A stretch of DNA of 64,000 nucleotides from Kitasatospora sp044457565 (lineage in GTDB: Bacteria; Actinomycetota; Actinomycetes; Streptomycetales; Streptomycetaceae): contig NZ_JBITGZ010000027.1 of assembly GCF_044457565.1 (NCBI RefSeq), forward strand, positions 32,228-96,227. The letters run 5' to 3'. Made by a program: the position numbers and the translations under genes. The notes under the pieces were generated by a model. It was not told where the DNA came from, made no database searches, and was given only the letters and a program-made list of their open reading frames with translations. Positions within the stretch are counted from its first letter, which is position 1; the number at the start of each line of letters is the position of its first letter. Below, in pieces: positions 44,627 through 52,952 of the stretch.

Positions 44627-45868
44627 ATGAACCTCCTTGAGCAGGCCGCCCCGTCCACCCTCACGCGTGCCTCCTCGGCGCGACCGCAGCCCGCCGCCAC
44701 CCTGCGGCCGCCCCGCGTCCTGGTGATCACGGGCAGCGTCGGAGCCGGCCACAACGGAGCCGCCACCGAGCTGGTCCGCCGGCTGGAGGCGCGCTGCCTG
44801 GAGGTCGGCTACCGCGACTACCTGGACGCCCTGCCTCGCCGGTACCAGCGCCTGCTGCGGGACGGCTACACCTTCAGCGCCGGCCGGACGCCGGGCGTGT
44901 TCGACTGGCTGTTCCGCTGCCAGGAGCGGGACTCCGTGGTTCGCACGCTCACCCTGGGCCTGTGCCGGCGGGCCGCCCGGGAGCTCGCGAACTGGGTCGG
45001 CGAGGGGTACGACGTCGTCGTGACCACCTTCCCGTTCGCCGCGCAGAGCCTGGGCATGCTCAAGGAGGACGGCGTGCTGACGGCGCCCGCGGTCTGCTAC
45101 CTGACCGACCCGGCGCCGCACCGGCTCTGGGTGCACCCGGGCATCGACGTGCACCTGACCGTCACCGAGGCCACCGCCCAGGAGGGCACCGTCCGGTACG
45201 GGGTGCCGATGACGGCGGCCGGCCCGCTGGCTCCCGCCGCCTTCGCCGAACCGCTCGACGAGGCCGGCCGATCGGCGCTGCGCCGCGAGCTCGGGGTGCC
45301 GTCCTCCGAGCGGCTGGCGCTGCTGATGACGGGGTCGATGGGGCTGGGCCACGTGATGGCCGGGGTCCACGCGCTGCGCGCGGCGGAGGGCACCGCGCCG
45401 GTGGTGCTCTGCGGGCGCAACGACCGGCTGCGGCGACGGGTCGAACGGCTGCCCGGCGTCGTCGCGCTGGGCTGGCGTGAGGATGTGCCGCGGCTGATGG
45501 CGGCCGCCGACGTACTGGTGCACAACGCGGGCGGCCTCTCGCTCACCGAGGCGCTGGTCGCGGGCCTGCCGGCGGTGAGCTACGAGGTGCTGTCCGGGCA
45601 CGGGCGGGCCAACGCCGCCACCCTGGCCCGGGCCGGCCTCGCGCCGTGGCCGCTGACGCCGGCCGCGCTCGCACAGGCGCTCCGGGACCAGGCGGCGCGG
45701 GGCCGGGTGCACCTGCCGGAGCTGCCCGAGCACCGGCGGGCGGCGAGCGTCGTGGAGACGCTGGCCCGCCGTCGGCGCGACCGGGACGCCGTACCCCGGC
45801 AGAGCGTGGACCGGCAGAGCAGGGACCTGGACCGGCCGGGCCCGGACCGGCAGGTGCCCGCGGCGTGA
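44627..45868 (+). CDS. MGDG-synthase-like glycosyltransferase (GT28 type)
   Basis: A 413-residue protein with MGDG synthase/MurG-like halves. N-terminal VLVITGSVGAGHNGAA and YDVVVTTFPF mark the acceptor domain, and C-terminal LALLMTGSMGLGHVMAG, WREDVPRLMAAADVLVHNAGGLSLTEAL mark the nucleotide-sugar domain. It probably adds sugar to diacylglycerol or a similar lipid at the membrane. ATG 44627 is taken. The tail after 385 is a DRQSRDLDR-like charged repeat. A PHO-like site lies upstream. The gap 44348-44626 has no other gene. Confidence 0.85.
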   Translation: MNLLEQAAPSTLTRASSARPQPAATLRPPRVLVITGSVGAGHNGAATELVRRLEARCLEVGYRDYLDALPRRYQRLLRDGYTFSAGRTPGVFDWLFRCQERDSVVRTLTLGLCRRAARELANWVGEGYDVVVTTFPFAAQSLGMLKEDGVLTAPAVCYLTDPAPHRLWVHPGIDVHLTVTEATAQEGTVRYGVPMTAAGPLAPAAFAEPLDEAGRSALRRELGVPSSERLALLMTGSMGLGHVMAGVHALRAAEGTAPVVLCGRNDRLRRRVERLPGVVALGWREDVPRLMAAADVLVHNAGGLSLTEALVAGLPAVSYEVLSGHGRANAATLARAGLAPWPLTPAALAQALRDQAARGRVHLPELPEHRRAASVVETLARRRRDRDAVPRQSVDRQSRDLDRPGPDRQVPAA

Positions 45869-45913
45869 CGTGCGGGGCCGCCGGCGGGGGACGGGGGAGG
45901 GACCGGGCGCAGG

Positions 45914-47452
45914 TCAGACGGTGGCCGGCTCGGGCTCCGGCGCCTCCCGGTCGATCTCGCTCTCCCGGACCAGCCACAGCGCCAGCGCCGCCCCGACCAG
46001 GCTGATCACCCCGCCGAGCACCAGCACGGTGTTGAGCCCGGAGAGGAATCCCTCCCGGGCCGCGTCCGCGACCTGCTGCCGGCCCTCGGCGGGGACGGCG
46101 GCCAGCACCTCGGGCAGGCTGCCCGAGGAGGCTGCCTCGATCAGCTCGCGCGGGCGGGCACCGGCCGAGGCCGCCGTTCCCGCCGTCAGTTCGCGTACCC
46201 GGTCGGCGCCGCGGCCGACGAAGATCGCGCCCCAGACGGCGATCCCGACGGCGATGCCGACCTGCCGGAACGTGTCGTTGATGCCGGCCGCCATCCCGCT
46301 GCGCTCCTTGGGCACCACGCTCACCGCCACGTCCGCGATCACCGGGTTGATCAGGCCCACGCCGGCGCCCGTGACCAGGAAGCCGCTGAGCAGGGTGGTC
46401 CACTCGTCGTCCGCCGCGATGCCGGCCATCAGCAACAGACCGACGCCGATGCCGGCCAGGCCCACGGCGAGCATCGCCCGCGCCTGGACCCGGGAGAGCA
46501 GCACACCGGCGATCGGCGCCACGAGGAAGCTGAGCGCCGTCACCGGCAGGTAGCGCACGCCGGCCGCGAGGGGCGACAGGCCGAGGTAGTTCTGCAGGTA
46601 CAGCGTCAGGTAGAGGAACAGCGCGAAGAGCGAGCTGGAGACGGCGAAGGCCGCCAGCTGTACGCCGGTGAACGCGTGCCGACGGAACAGCCCCAGCGGG
46701 AGCATCGGCTCGGCGACCCGGAGCTCGACCACGACGAAGGCCGCCAGCAGGAGCGCCGACCCGACGAACAGCGAGACGATCAGGGCGCTTCCCCAGCCCT
46801 CGGTGTTACCGCGGATGAGTGCCAGCACCAGCAGGAACAGCGCGATGCTGAACGTCGCGACCCCGGGCCAGTCGACCCGCGTCGCGTTCGGGTCGCGGCT
46901 CTCCCGCAGCTTCAGGTAGGTGACGGCGATCGCGGCCACCCCGATCGGCACATTGAGGTAGAAGATCGACTCCCAGCCGAGCGAGTCCGTGAGCACACCC
47001 CCGATCAGCGGACCGACGGCCACCGCGACACCGATCGTCGCCCCGTAGACGCCCATCGCCGTACCGCGCTCACGGCCGGCCGTGAACTCCTGTGCGACCA
47101 GGGCCAACGACACCGCGAACATCACCGCGCCGCCGACGCCCTGGAGCGCGCGGGAGAGGTTGAGGAAGGTCGGGTCCGGCGCGAGGGCGCAGAGCAGCGA
47201 GGCGACGGAGAAGATCAGCAGCCCGGCGACGAAGGTGCGACGGCGGCCGAGCCGGTCGGCGAGCGAACCCGCCGTCAGCACCAGCGCCGCCAGGGTGAGG
47301 GTGTACGCGTCGAACACCCACTGGAGGTCGGTGAAGCTGGCGTTCAGGTCGGCCCGGATCGAGGGCAGCGCGACGTTGACGACCGTGATGTCGAGTAGGA
47401 GCATGAAGGTCGCGACGGAGACGGCGATCAGGGTCCACCACTTGCGTTCCAC
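45914..47452 (-). CDS. DHA2-type MFS multidrug exporter (14-TM)
   Basis: A 512-residue major facilitator, H+ antiporter-2 family (EmrB/QacA-like). Motif C-type helices and motif A (GSLADRLGRRRTF) are visible. LLLDITVVNVALPSI in helix 1 is typical of these exporters. About fourteen helices are apparent. It likely exports drugs or an endogenous metabolite. No TetR regulator is seen beside it. Starts at GTG 47452 (residues MERKWWTL). Confidence 0.92.
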   Translation of the reverse strand: MERKWWTLIAVSVATFMLLLDITVVNVALPSIRADLNASFTDLQWVFDAYTLTLAALVLTAGSLADRLGRRRTFVAGLLIFSVASLLCALAPDPTFLNLSRALQGVGGAVMFAVSLALVAQEFTAGRERGTAMGVYGATIGVAVAVGPLIGGVLTDSLGWESIFYLNVPIGVAAIAVTYLKLRESRDPNATRVDWPGVATFSIALFLLVLALIRGNTEGWGSALIVSLFVGSALLLAAFVVVELRVAEPMLPLGLFRRHAFTGVQLAAFAVSSSLFALFLYLTLYLQNYLGLSPLAAGVRYLPVTALSFLVAPIAGVLLSRVQARAMLAVGLAGIGVGLLLMAGIAADDEWTTLLSGFLVTGAGVGLINPVIADVAVSVVPKERSGMAAGINDTFRQVGIAVGIAVWGAIFVGRGADRVRELTAGTAASAGARPRELIEAASSGSLPEVLAAVPAEGRQQVADAAREGFLSGLNTVLVLGGVISLVGAALALWLVRESEIDREAPEPEPATV

Positions 47453-47597
47453 GGGACCGCTCTCCTTGTCACACCGTCAGGGGCCGGATGATCACCGCTC
47501 TGACGGTACGCAACGACGGAGCGTGCACCGAGGACGGACACGGCCGCGCACGAGTGGCGGGCGAGCGCGGAGTACGGGCGCGGGCGCCGGCGACGGC

Positions 47598-47879
47598 TCA
47601 GGCCGGGTGGCTGCTCGCCCGCTGCCGGCTGCGGTCGGCCGAGGCTCCGATCCAGCGCAGGGCCAGGCCGACCAGCGCGACCACCGTGACGCCCCACACC
47701 ACGCTGAAGACCACCAGCACGGGCAGCGACGCCACCTGGGCCCCGACCGCCCCCAGGCCCAGGGAGAGACCCAGCAGCAGAACCACCTCGGTGTTCCCGA
47801 CCCCGGCCAGCGCCGTCCGGACTCGGTACAGCAGGCCACCGCGGCCCCTGTCGTTCCCGACCCGCCGGTCCATCTCCAT
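47598..47879 (-). CDS. Small two-helix membrane protein
   Basis: A 93-residue protein with two hydrophobic helices (about 29-48 and 52-75) between a basic N-terminus and a Ser/Arg-rich C-terminus. It has no recognised family. Start ATG 47879 has GGAGGCG about four bases upstream. It lies 145 bases from the MFS gene start on the same strand and may be its upstream partner. Confidence 0.65.
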   Translation of the reverse strand: MEMDRRVGNDRGRGGLLYRVRTALAGVGNTEVVLLLGLSLGLGAVGAQVASLPVLVVFSVVWGVTVVALVGLALRWIGASADRSRQRASSHPA

Positions 47880-48122
47880 CGCCTCCGCGCTCCGCGCTCC
47901 GGGTCCAGGTCTCGCCCCCGGGTCGGCCTCGGGCCGGCGCCGGCGACTGCCTGGCCGGTCTCTCCACTGTGCCCGGGGTTCACCCGTTCGGCCACCTGCT
48001 CCGCCCCGGGCCGCGACGGCCACGGCGGGTCGAGGCAGGCGGGTCGGGGCAGGGGGCCGGGTGACGCGGGAGAATGGGAGGACGGCGGGCCGGACCAGCG
48101 GCCACCGTCCCGGAGGTACGCG

Positions 48123-48353
48123 ATGACCGGTCACAGCAGGCGGGCGCCGGGCACGGGCGCCCCGCCGCCCGAGCGGACCACGTACCTGGTCACCTACGCC
48201 GTGGCCGGGTCGGCGGGCGTGCGCCAGGCCGAGGTGACGGTGGTGCCCGGCTACTCGCAGGAGAGCGACATCCCGCGCATCCTCGCCGCCCGGCTGACCG
48301 GCCGGGCGACCCGGCAGCCGCGGATCACCCTGCTCGGCCTCCGGGCACGCTGA
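48123..48353 (+). CDS. Small hypothetical protein, 76 residues
   Basis: A 76-residue soluble protein with a beta-rich core (TTYLVTYAV, RQAEVTVVPGYSQESDIPRILAARLTG) and a short C-terminus RITLLGLRAR. GGAGG sits eight bases before ATG 48123. Strong codon bias supports it. No family is recognised. Converges with the secreted protein gene at 48380. Confidence 0.7.
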   Translation: MTGHSRRAPGTGAPPPERTTYLVTYAVAGSAGVRQAEVTVVPGYSQESDIPRILAARLTGRATRQPRITLLGLRAR

Positions 48354-48379
48354 CCGGTGCCCCGCCCGGCGGCCGGCCG

Positions 48380-49045
48380 TCACCCCCGCGCGGCGGCCGT
48401 CGGCTGCGGGGGCAGCTCGGTGTGGTGGACGGTGAAGCCCCCCTCCAGGACCGGGGCGAACGGCGCCGGCGCCATACAGGTGCCCACTCGTCCCATGACG
48501 GGCTCACCCTTCTCGTCGGTGTCCGTGTTCGCCACGCCCCAGGAGAATCCGAACCGGTCACGATCGCGGCCCGAGCGGTCCCGGTCGTCACCGTCATAGA
48601 CGCTGAAGCCCCGCCGCTGCCCCACCCACTCCGCGACCTCGGGGTCCGCCCGGTTGACGATCGCGGTGAAGGTCGCGGTCCGGGCGCCGGTCACCAGGCA
48701 GTCGACGTCCGCCTCGGCGGTCACCGTCTTGTTCAGCGCGGCCACCCAGTGCGAGATCCGCACGATGCCCCGGGCGTCGGTGGGCAGGCCCTGGGGCGCG
48801 TCCGGGAGGGGCTTGGAGAAGGGAACGGCCTGCGCGTCGAAGCTGAAGCGGATGTCGTCGTCCGGGGAGTAGGTGAAGAAGATCCGCGCCGAGCCGCTCA
48901 CGCTCGCGACCTTGGCCGGAGGCCTGCGGTCCGCCCCCTCGGGGGTGGCGGCCGAGGCGCCGACCCCGCCGAGTGCGGCGAGCGCGGCTGCGGCGGCGAG
49001 CGCGGCGACGGTCTTGCGGCGGCGGGTCACGGAACTGCCTGCCAT
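48380..49045 (-). CDS. Secreted hypothetical protein, divergent from two-component system
   Basis: A 221-residue exported protein with a signal peptide (about 1-35, KTVAALAAAAALAALGG, GASA). The rest shows ARIFFTYSPDDDIRFSFDAQ, ISHWVAALNKTVTAEADVDCLV and FGFSWGVANTD, with two Cys that may pair. No family is recognised. AAGGGAG lies eight bases before ATG 49045. It sits divergent from a histidine kinase/response regulator pair with two copies of one palindrome between them, so it is the best candidate target of that system. Confidence 0.75.
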   Translation of the reverse strand: MAGSSVTRRRKTVAALAAAAALAALGGVGASAATPEGADRRPPAKVASVSGSARIFFTYSPDDDIRFSFDAQAVPFSKPLPDAPQGLPTDARGIVRISHWVAALNKTVTAEADVDCLVTGARTATFTAIVNRADPEVAEWVGQRRGFSVYDGDDRDRSGRDRDRFGFSWGVANTDTDEKGEPVMGRVGTCMAPAPFAPVLEGGFTVHHTELPPQPTAAARG

Positions 49046-49128
49046 GTCGAACTCCCTTGCTGTGTGGCCTCGATGGCCTCTCCTGCGGTGCTGTACCAAG
49101 CCTCGCCCGGGAGGCCGGAGCCCGGCCA

Positions 49129-49187
49129 TCTGCCGTTCGGCAGATCGTGACCGGCGCTGCGCAGCCCGCTCTCTGCCGTTCGGCAGA
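49129..49187. promoter_or_regulatory. Two identical 16-bp palindromes in divergent promoter region
   Basis: TCTGCCGTTCGGCAGA occurs at 49129-49144 and again at 49172-49187, 43 bases apart (about four helical turns). Each has seven-base arms and a TT centre. The second extends to 20 bases as GCTCTGCC...GGCAGAGC (49170-49189). The pair lies between the secreted protein gene (start 49045) and the histidine kinase gene (start 49225). Two co-aligned dimers could loop or cooperate. Binding by the neighbouring response regulator is inference. Confidence 0.65.
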
Positions 49188-49224
49188 GCGTCTCGCCGGG
49201 CGGGCCTTCCGTAGGATCGGCCGG

Positions 49225-50532
49225 GTGCCGACAACGAACGTGAACACCTCTGGCCACCGGCGCTTGACGCGTCGTGAGATCGGCGCCGCCGCAGCGGCCG
49301 TGACGGCGGCCGCGGTCGGAGCGGCCGCGATGGCGGCCGACGGACTCCGGTCCGGGCAGTGGCGGCCGGGCCACGCCTCGGCGCTCGCGGCGATCGCGCT
49401 GGCCGTGTGGGCGGCGCTCGGCCCACCGCGCTCCCGCCGGCGCCTCGCCCGCCCGGCCCTGGTGGTCGGCGCCCTCTCACTGCTGACCACCTTCGTCGGT
49501 ACGTCTGCGGCGGATGTCGCGGAGTCCGGTGGCTCGTCCTGGAAGTACTGGAAGCTCATCGAGGTCGGACTGCTGCTGGTGCCGCTCGCCGTGACCACCC
49601 GCTGGGCACCGGCCCGCCAGGCCGTCCCGGCCGGGCTCGCCACCATTGCGGCCGTGGCGTTCTGGACGCTGCCACTGGTCCCGTCCGCCTCACTGCTGGA
49701 ACGGACGGGCGCCGCGGTGTTCTGGTCGCTGCCCGCGCTGGCGGCGGCCGGGACCGGCGGCTACCTCCGGCTGGCGCAGCAGCGCCAACGCCGGCTGGTA
49801 GCCGGGATCCGGCGGGCCCAGCAGCTCGAACTCGCCCGGGATCTGCACGACTTCGTCGCCCACGACATCAGCGGGATCGTGGTGCAGGCACAGGCGGCCC
49901 GGTTCGTCGCCGAGTCGGACCCACGGCAGGCGGTGCCGGCGTTGGAGCGCATCGAGCAGGCCGGGTTGAGCGCGCTGGCCTCGATGGACCGGATGGTGGC
50001 GATGCTGCACCAGCCGGAGGAGGACGGCAACGACGGGGACGACGGGGACCACGACAGGGATCGCGCCGCCACCCCACAGGGCGTCGCCCCGCTGCCCGGG
50101 GTCTACGAACTGCCCGCCCTGATCCAGCGGTTCACCGCGGCCGGGCGTACCGAGGCCCGGCTCGGCATCGCGCCGGACGCCGGCGGAGCACTCTCCCGGG
50201 ACACCGGCTCGACGGCGTACCGGGTGGTGGTGGAGGCTCTGACCAACGTCCGCCGGCACGCGCCGAACGCGGCCCTCGTCGAGGTCGAGCTGGCCGGCGT
50301 CCGCACCGCCCGCGGCGGCCGCACGGTCGAGCTGCGGGTGCGCAACGACGCCGGCTCCGCCCCGCCCGGCCGGGGCGGCGGACGGCGCCGGGAGGGGCAC
50401 GGCGGACGCGGCCTGGCCGGGCTGGGCGAACGAGTGCGGGCGGCCGGCGGGACGCTGTCCGCCGGGCCGTACGAGGGGGGCTGGCAGGTACTCGCCGAAT
50501 TCCCGGCGGCCGGCCCCGCCGGGAAGGCATGA
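49225..50532 (+). CDS. NarL-type sensor histidine kinase
   Basis: A 435-residue membrane sensor kinase. Four to five helices fill about 15-180, the HisKA_3 dimerisation motif is LARDLHDFVAHDIS (about 201-214, phospho-His about 206) and the ATPase domain runs about 290-430 with EALTNVRRHAP and RGLAGLGERVRAAGG. The region 267-285 has an acidic NDGDDGDHDRDR insert. It pairs with the response regulator whose ATG overlaps its stop. GTG 49225 follows AGGATCGG. Confidence 0.9.
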   Translation: MPTTNVNTSGHRRLTRREIGAAAAAVTAAAVGAAAMAADGLRSGQWRPGHASALAAIALAVWAALGPPRSRRRLARPALVVGALSLLTTFVGTSAADVAESGGSSWKYWKLIEVGLLLVPLAVTTRWAPARQAVPAGLATIAAVAFWTLPLVPSASLLERTGAAVFWSLPALAAAGTGGYLRLAQQRQRRLVAGIRRAQQLELARDLHDFVAHDISGIVVQAQAARFVAESDPRQAVPALERIEQAGLSALASMDRMVAMLHQPEEDGNDGDDGDHDRDRAATPQGVAPLPGVYELPALIQRFTAAGRTEARLGIAPDAGGALSRDTGSTAYRVVVEALTNVRRHAPNAALVEVELAGVRTARGGRTVELRVRNDAGSAPPGRGGGRRREGHGGRGLAGLGERVRAAGGTLSAGPYEGGWQVLAEFPAAGPAGKA

Positions 50533-51287
50533 TCAACAGTGTGACGACACGCATTCTGCTGGCAGACGACCAGGACGACGTCCGCAGCGGCTTCCGGCTG
50601 ATCCTCGACTCCCAGCCGGACATGACCGTCGTGGGCGAGGCCGCCGACGGGGCCACCGCCTTGGAGCTGGCCCGGCGCCTGCGGCCGGACGTCGTGCTGG
50701 CCGACATCCGGATGCCCCGGCTGGACGGGCTGGAACTGACCCGACTGCTCGCGGGGCCCGGCGCCGAGGAGCCGACCCGCGTCGTGGTCGTCACGACCTT
50801 CGATCTCGACGAGTACGTCCACACCGCGCTGCGCAACGGCGCCTGCGGGTTCCTGCTGAAGCGCTCCGGCCCGGCGCTGCTGATCGAGGGGGTCAGGGCT
50901 GCGATGGCCGGGGACGCGCTGATCAGCCCTCAGATCACCGTCCGCCTGCTGCACCGGCTCTCCGACCCGGCCGAGCCGAGCCCCGTGCGGCCCGGCCCCG
51001 TACAGCCCGGCGCTGCCCGGCCGAGCTCCGTCCAGCCGGGACGCGCGCGGCCCGTGGGCGCCGGCGGGCCGCTGACCGATCGGGAGGCGGAGATCGCCCG
51101 ACTGGTCGCCCGGGGCTGCACCAATGCCGAGATCGGGGCGGAGCTCTTCATCTCGGCGGGTACGGCGAAGACCCACCTCGCCAACATCCAGGCCAAGCTG
51201 AAGGTCCGCAACCGGGTCGCCGTCGCGGCCTGGGCGTGGGAGAGCGGGCTGGTCGCCCCCGGCCCCCGGGCGGCCCACGGCACCTGA
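50529..51287 (+). CDS. NarL/LuxR-type response regulator
   Basis: A 252-residue response regulator. Receiver domain about 8-125 with acidic DDQDD, phospho-Asp in VLADIRMPR (about 57) and VTTFDLDEYV. A Pro/Ala-rich linker with PVQPGAARPSSVQPG-like repeats follows (about 147-175), longer than usual. The LuxR helix-turn-helix is at about 180-245 (LTDREAEIARLVARG, EIGAELFISAGTAKTH). Its start overlaps the kinase stop (ATGA), so they are coupled. GTG 50541 in frame is an alternative start. Likely binds the nearby palindromes. Confidence 0.92.
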   Translation: MINSVTTRILLADDQDDVRSGFRLILDSQPDMTVVGEAADGATALELARRLRPDVVLADIRMPRLDGLELTRLLAGPGAEEPTRVVVVTTFDLDEYVHTALRNGACGFLLKRSGPALLIEGVRAAMAGDALISPQITVRLLHRLSDPAEPSPVRPGPVQPGAARPSSVQPGRARPVGAGGPLTDREAEIARLVARGCTNAEIGAELFISAGTAKTHLANIQAKLKVRNRVAVAAWAWESGLVAPGPRAAHGT

Positions 51288-51323
51288 GCCGGGCAGTCAG
51301 CCGGGGCACGAACGCCTGAGCCG

Positions 51324-51356
51324 TGCGGCGCCGGGCCGCCTCGGGTCGGCGCCGCA
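51324..51356. terminator. 10-bp hairpin between convergent genes
   Basis: Arms 51324-51333 and 51347-51356 pair perfectly with a 13-base loop, between the response regulator and the convergent metallophosphoesterase gene. Confidence 0.5.
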
Positions 51357-51361
51357 GCCGG

Positions 51362-52690
51362 TCAGGCGTGCGGCGAGGCCAGCGTGACGATGGTGATGTC
51401 GGAGGGGGCGCCGACCCGGACGGGCGGGCCCCAGGCGCCGGCGCCGCGGGTGACGTAGAGCTGGGTGTCGCCGTAGCGCTCCAACCCGGCGACGGTCGGA
51501 TTGGCCAGCGCGGCCAGGTAGTTGCCCGGCCAGAGCTGGCCACCGTGGGTGTGACCGGAGAGCTGGAGATCCACGCCGTGGCGGACCGCGTCGTGAATGG
51601 TCACCGGCTGGTGGGAGAGCAGGACGGAGGTGCGGGTGCGGTCCCGGTCGCCGAGTGCCTTCTCGAAGTCCGGGCCGTCCCCCTCCGAGGTGCCGGCCAG
51701 GTCGTTCACCCCGGCCAGGTCGAAGCCGGCCAGCTCGACCCGCTCGTTGCGCAGCGGGTGCACGCCCAGCGAGCGCACGAAGTCGACCCAGGGCGCCGCG
51801 CCGGAGAAGTACTCGTGGTTGCCCGTGACGAAGAAGGAACCGTCGCGGGCGCGCAGCCGGGCCAGTGGTTCGGCGGCCGGGCCGAGCTCGGGGACGGTGC
51901 CGTCGACCAGGTCGCCGACGATCGTCACCAGATCGGGCCGGGCGGCGTTGATGGTGTCGACGATCCGCTGGGTGTGGGCGCGGCCGAGGATCGGCCCGAG
52001 GTGGATGTCGCTGACCACGGCGATCCGGTAGCCGTGGGCCCGGGCGGGCAGCTTCGCCAGCGGCACGGTGACCTGCTTGACCTTCGGGCCGCGCAGCACC
52101 CCGTACATGCCGTTGCCGACCACTGCCGCGGCCGCGCCGCCGGCGCCGATCGCGACCGCGCGGGCGACGAACAGGCGCCGCTCGGGCGAGCGCGGGGCGG
52201 CGAACCCGGCGGCCGGCGCCGCCTCGGTGGGCCCGGCAGGCGCGGCGGGCGCAGCAGGCTCGGTGGGCGTGGCGGGCGCAGCAGGCTCGGTGGGCGTGGC
52301 GGGCGCAGCAGGCTCGGTGTACTCACGTGCACCACCGGAACCACCGGTCGCCGCCGGACCTGGCCGCATGCGGCGCCGCGGGGACGGCACCCGGTTGAGC
52401 AGCGGCCGGACGGCTTCGCCCACCAGCAGCGCGAGCGTGAGGTAGAGCAGCACCGCCAGCCACAGGAAGCCCGGCCAGGCCACCCAGCGCTCGGCGGCCA
52501 GCGGCAGCGCCCGGCCGCCGAGCACGGCGCCGAGGGCGAGCAGCGGCAGCAGGACGGCGAGCACGGTGCCGGCCCGGCGCCACAGCCCGCCGGGCGCGGC
52601 GACGTCGCGCACCAGCCGGCGCCAGAGGTACCAGTGGGTGAGCCCGAACACGGTCAGAACGACGAGCAGGAGGAGTACACCGATGATCAC
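51362..52690 (-). CDS. Membrane-anchored metallophosphoesterase (YkuE-like)
   Basis: A 442-residue protein. Three helices near the N-terminus (about 1-95), a Pro/Ala-rich cytosolic or outside linker with EPAAPATPT repeats (about 120-150), a fourth segment preceded by ERR (about 170-190), and a calcineurin-like phosphoesterase domain (about 220-440) with VSDIHLG, VGDLVDG, TGNHEYF, LSHQP and GHTHGGQ. It resembles YkuE-type phosphodiesterases. It likely acts on nucleotide or lipid phosphates, but the substrate is unknown. Start GTG 52690 or 52696 is uncertain and lacks a clear ribosome site. Confidence 0.85.
   Translation of the reverse strand: MIIGVLLLLVVLTVFGLTHWYLWRRLVRDVAAPGGLWRRAGTVLAVLLPLLALGAVLGGRALPLAAERWVAWPGFLWLAVLLYLTLALLVGEAVRPLLNRVPSPRRRMRPGPAATGGSGGAREYTEPAAPATPTEPAAPATPTEPAAPAAPAGPTEAAPAAGFAAPRSPERRLFVARAVAIGAGGAAAAVVGNGMYGVLRGPKVKQVTVPLAKLPARAHGYRIAVVSDIHLGPILGRAHTQRIVDTINAARPDLVTIVGDLVDGTVPELGPAAEPLARLRARDGSFFVTGNHEYFSGAAPWVDFVRSLGVHPLRNERVELAGFDLAGVNDLAGTSEGDGPDFEKALGDRDRTRTSVLLSHQPVTIHDAVRHGVDLQLSGHTHGGQLWPGNYLAALANPTVAGLERYGDTQLYVTRGAGAWGPPVRVGAPSDITIVTLASPHA
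52244..52319 (-). repeat. 27-bp tandem repeat encoding EPAAPATPT
   Basis: Nearly three copies of a 27-base unit lie in the linker of the metallophosphoesterase gene, giving repeated EPAAPATPT. The copies are almost identical, suggesting recent or ongoing expansion within the frame. Confidence 0.85.
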
Positions 52691-52805
52691 CCCCACAGTA
52701 TGAGCAGCCGGCGCGGAGGTGCCCGCCAGGGGGCGGAGCGAGTGAGACTGGGTCAGATTTGAGCTTTCACGGAATCGAGAATATCCACCCTGACCTGGGC
52801 TTATG

Positions 52806-52822
52806 TGTCCGCTGAGCGGACA
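52806..52822. promoter_or_regulatory. Palindrome TGTCCGC-TGA-GCGGACA upstream of permease
   Basis: A perfect inverted repeat with seven-base arms and a three-base centre lies in an AT-richer zone (52740-52870), about 130 bases before the permease gene. The size suits a dimeric repressor or activator. No cognate regulator is certain. The XRE regulator further on is one candidate. Confidence 0.45.
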
Positions 52823-52952
52823 TCCGAAGGTCTGCTGTTCCGATACTCGTAAGTAGAAGTTAGGTTGCCACGCATTGCGCGGATCCGTCCCCACCCTCCG
52901 GGTACCACAGCCCGAGGGGCAAGCCGCGCGGGAAAGGCACAGGCAACCCCAC

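Noticed and set aside
44394..44630. 78-codon plus-strand frame between gabD and the glycosyltransferase
   Set aside because: It lacks third-position bias and overlaps the control region of the next gene.
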